Shown in pieces: positions 63,290 to 64,000 of a stretch of 64,000 nucleotides of DNA. Every line of letters begins with the position of its first letter. Position 1 is the stretch's first letter. The notes beneath the pieces were generated by a model that saw nothing but the letters and a program-made list of their open reading frames with translations, did no database searches and had not been told where the DNA came from. A program made the translations under genes and the position numbers. Source of the stretch: Oceanobacillus sojae (GTDB lineage: Bacteria; Bacillota; Bacilli; Bacillales; Amphibacillaceae); assembly GCF_007991515.1 (NCBI RefSeq), contig NZ_BJYM01000011.1, forward strand, positions 1 to 64,000. Direction: 5' to 3'.

Positions 63290-63703
63290 ATGGAAGTTAT
63301 CCTCTATAGTGCACTGGCGATTGCCATAGTTGCCTTGCTCATTTTAATGGTCTATATGGTCATTTTATTAGTTAACACTAAAAAAACGATGGACGAAGTT
63401 CGTAACACCTTAGGTAAGATTAATCATCAAGTGCAGGGAGTTGCCGGAGAAGCAACAGAGGTTGTTGAGAAATCTAAAGGACTTGTAGATGATTTAACTC
63501 AAAAATCTTCTCAACTTGATGGTTTAATTCAGGGAGCAAAGGGAATAGGTGATACAGTAGAGGACTTTAATAAGTCATTACAGCAATTATCCAATATTAT
63601 TTCTAAGCACTCAAAAGAGGATCAGGAAAAAGCTGCTCAGGCAGTTAAATGGGGCGCTTCGATTTTTGAGTATTGGAATAAGCGCAAAACGAATTCTAAT
63701 TAA
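63290..63703 (+). CDS. ytxG: YtxG (DUF948) general-stress-type protein
   Basis: The 137-residue protein has one N-terminal membrane helix (about 4-28) and a long amphipathic, coiled-coil tail (TKKTMDEVRNTLGKINHQV...). DUF948 proteins are surface- or membrane-associated; in B. subtilis ytxG belongs to the sigma-B ytxGHJ operon. No clear sigma-B promoter was found here. AAGGAGTG precedes the ATG. Confidence 0.9.
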   Translation: MEVILYSALAIAIVALLILMVYMVILLVNTKKTMDEVRNTLGKINHQVQGVAGEATEVVEKSKGLVDDLTQKSSQLDGLIQGAKGIGDTVEDFNKSLQQLSNIISKHSKEDQEKAAQAVKWGASIFEYWNKRKTNSN

Positions 63704-63722
63704 ATCTCAGGAGGTTATAAAG

Positions 63723-64000
63723 ATGGCAGATAATCAAATTAACACGAAGGATTTTATTATTGGTACACTTGTAGGAAGCTTTGTAGGGGCTGCTACCGCA
63801 TTATTACTTGCACCGAAATCAGGGAAAGAACTGCGCGGGGATATTAATGATGGAGCAATTCAGGTGAAAAATCGTGCCACTGAATTAGCAGGAACAGCTC
63901 AAGAAAAAGGATCAGAATTAAAAGACAAAGCATACTCGGCAACTTCTGATTTAACAAAAAAAGCTGTGGATGTAACTTCAGACTTATCAAAAACAGTTGC
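63723..64000 (+). CDS. ytxH: YtxH-domain protein, cut by the window end
   Basis: The frame starts at ATG 63723, 6 nt or so after AGGAGG, and stays open to the window end. The visible 92 residues show a glycine-rich membrane segment (DFIIGTLVGSFVGAATALLLAPKSGKELR, split about 10-38), the YtxH/gas-vesicle-like G-x-x-A-x-L-L-A-P-x-S-G-x-x-L-R motif, then a helical charged repeat tail. Next to ytxG, as in B. subtilis. Confidence 0.9.
   Translation, partial: MADNQINTKDFIIGTLVGSFVGAATALLLAPKSGKELRGDINDGAIQVKNRATELAGTAQEKGSELKDKAYSATSDLTKKAVDVTSDLSKTV

Overview
The window is a 64-kb chromosomal segment from a low-G+C Gram-positive bacterium of the family Bacillaceae, most like Oceanobacillus or Virgibacillus. 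The reasons are A/T-rich codon use, strong AGGAGG-type ribosome binding sites, frequent TTG/GTG starts, hairpin-plus-T-run terminators, and gene order. Both ends carry the long syntenic block I recall from the B. subtilis yt- region: ytfP-murJ(ytgP)-ytzG-ytlP-ytlQ-ytlR-ytmP-ytzH-trmB(ytmQ) on the left, and ytnP-ytzB-ytoP-ytoQ-ytpP-ytpQ-ytpR-sftA-murC-ytxG-ytxH on the right. No rRNA, tRNA, CRISPR array, prophage or intact insertion sequence was found.

Layout. 1-2.1 kb: a GNAT acetyltransferase remnant, a dicarboxylate-type symporter and a small protein. 2.2-11 kb: the left housekeeping block (flavoprotein YtfP, lipid II flippase, rRNA pseudouridine synthase, RNA cyclic phosphodiesterase, lipid kinase, YtmP kinase, TrmB). 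11-52.5 kb: about 41 kb of accessory and metabolic genes sit between trmB and ytnP. In order these are a PyrR-controlled uracil permease; an unrecognised membrane transporter paired with an M20 ureidohydrolase; helD convergent with prfC (RF3); a SWIM-SNF2 helicase; rocD; a region of degenerate inverted repeats; yuzA, yuxK and an AEC carrier; a LysR regulator divergent from a 2-methylcitrate operon (mmgD-prpD-prpB); a ZIP metal transporter; a secreted acidic protein; the aa3-type quinol oxidase operon qoxABCD; a degenerate EAL protein (YkuI); sbcDC; mvaS; gabD; an aromatic-acid exporter; and a solute:Na+ symporter with a small membrane partner. 52.5-64 kb: the right housekeeping block, ending inside ytxH.

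The genes cover cell-wall synthesis (murJ, murC), chromosome segregation and repair (sftA, sbcDC), RNA modification and translation (ytzG, trmB, ytpR, prfC), transcription recycling (helD), carbon and nitrogen scavenging (prp operon, rocD, gabD, M20 hydrolase, symporters) and aerobic respiration (qox). Regulatory DNA is informative. There is a complete PyrR attenuator before pyrP, a Rex-like operator between qoxA and ykuI, two tandem CRP/FNR-type palindromes before the Na+ symporter pair, a LysR-type dyad and a cre-like site in the prp divergent region, and promoter-operator-hairpin arrangements before the transporter/hydrolase pair and before mvaS.

Nothing here is a clear previously undescribed multi-gene system. 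The best leads are the CRP/FNR-boxed symporter pair, the transporter/ureidohydrolase pair with its long structured leader, the mvaS leader, the acidic secreted protein without a sorting signal, the EAL protein that has lost its catalytic acids, and a family of dispersed intergenic repeats. Gene names rest on recognised motifs and remembered synteny; no database search was run.
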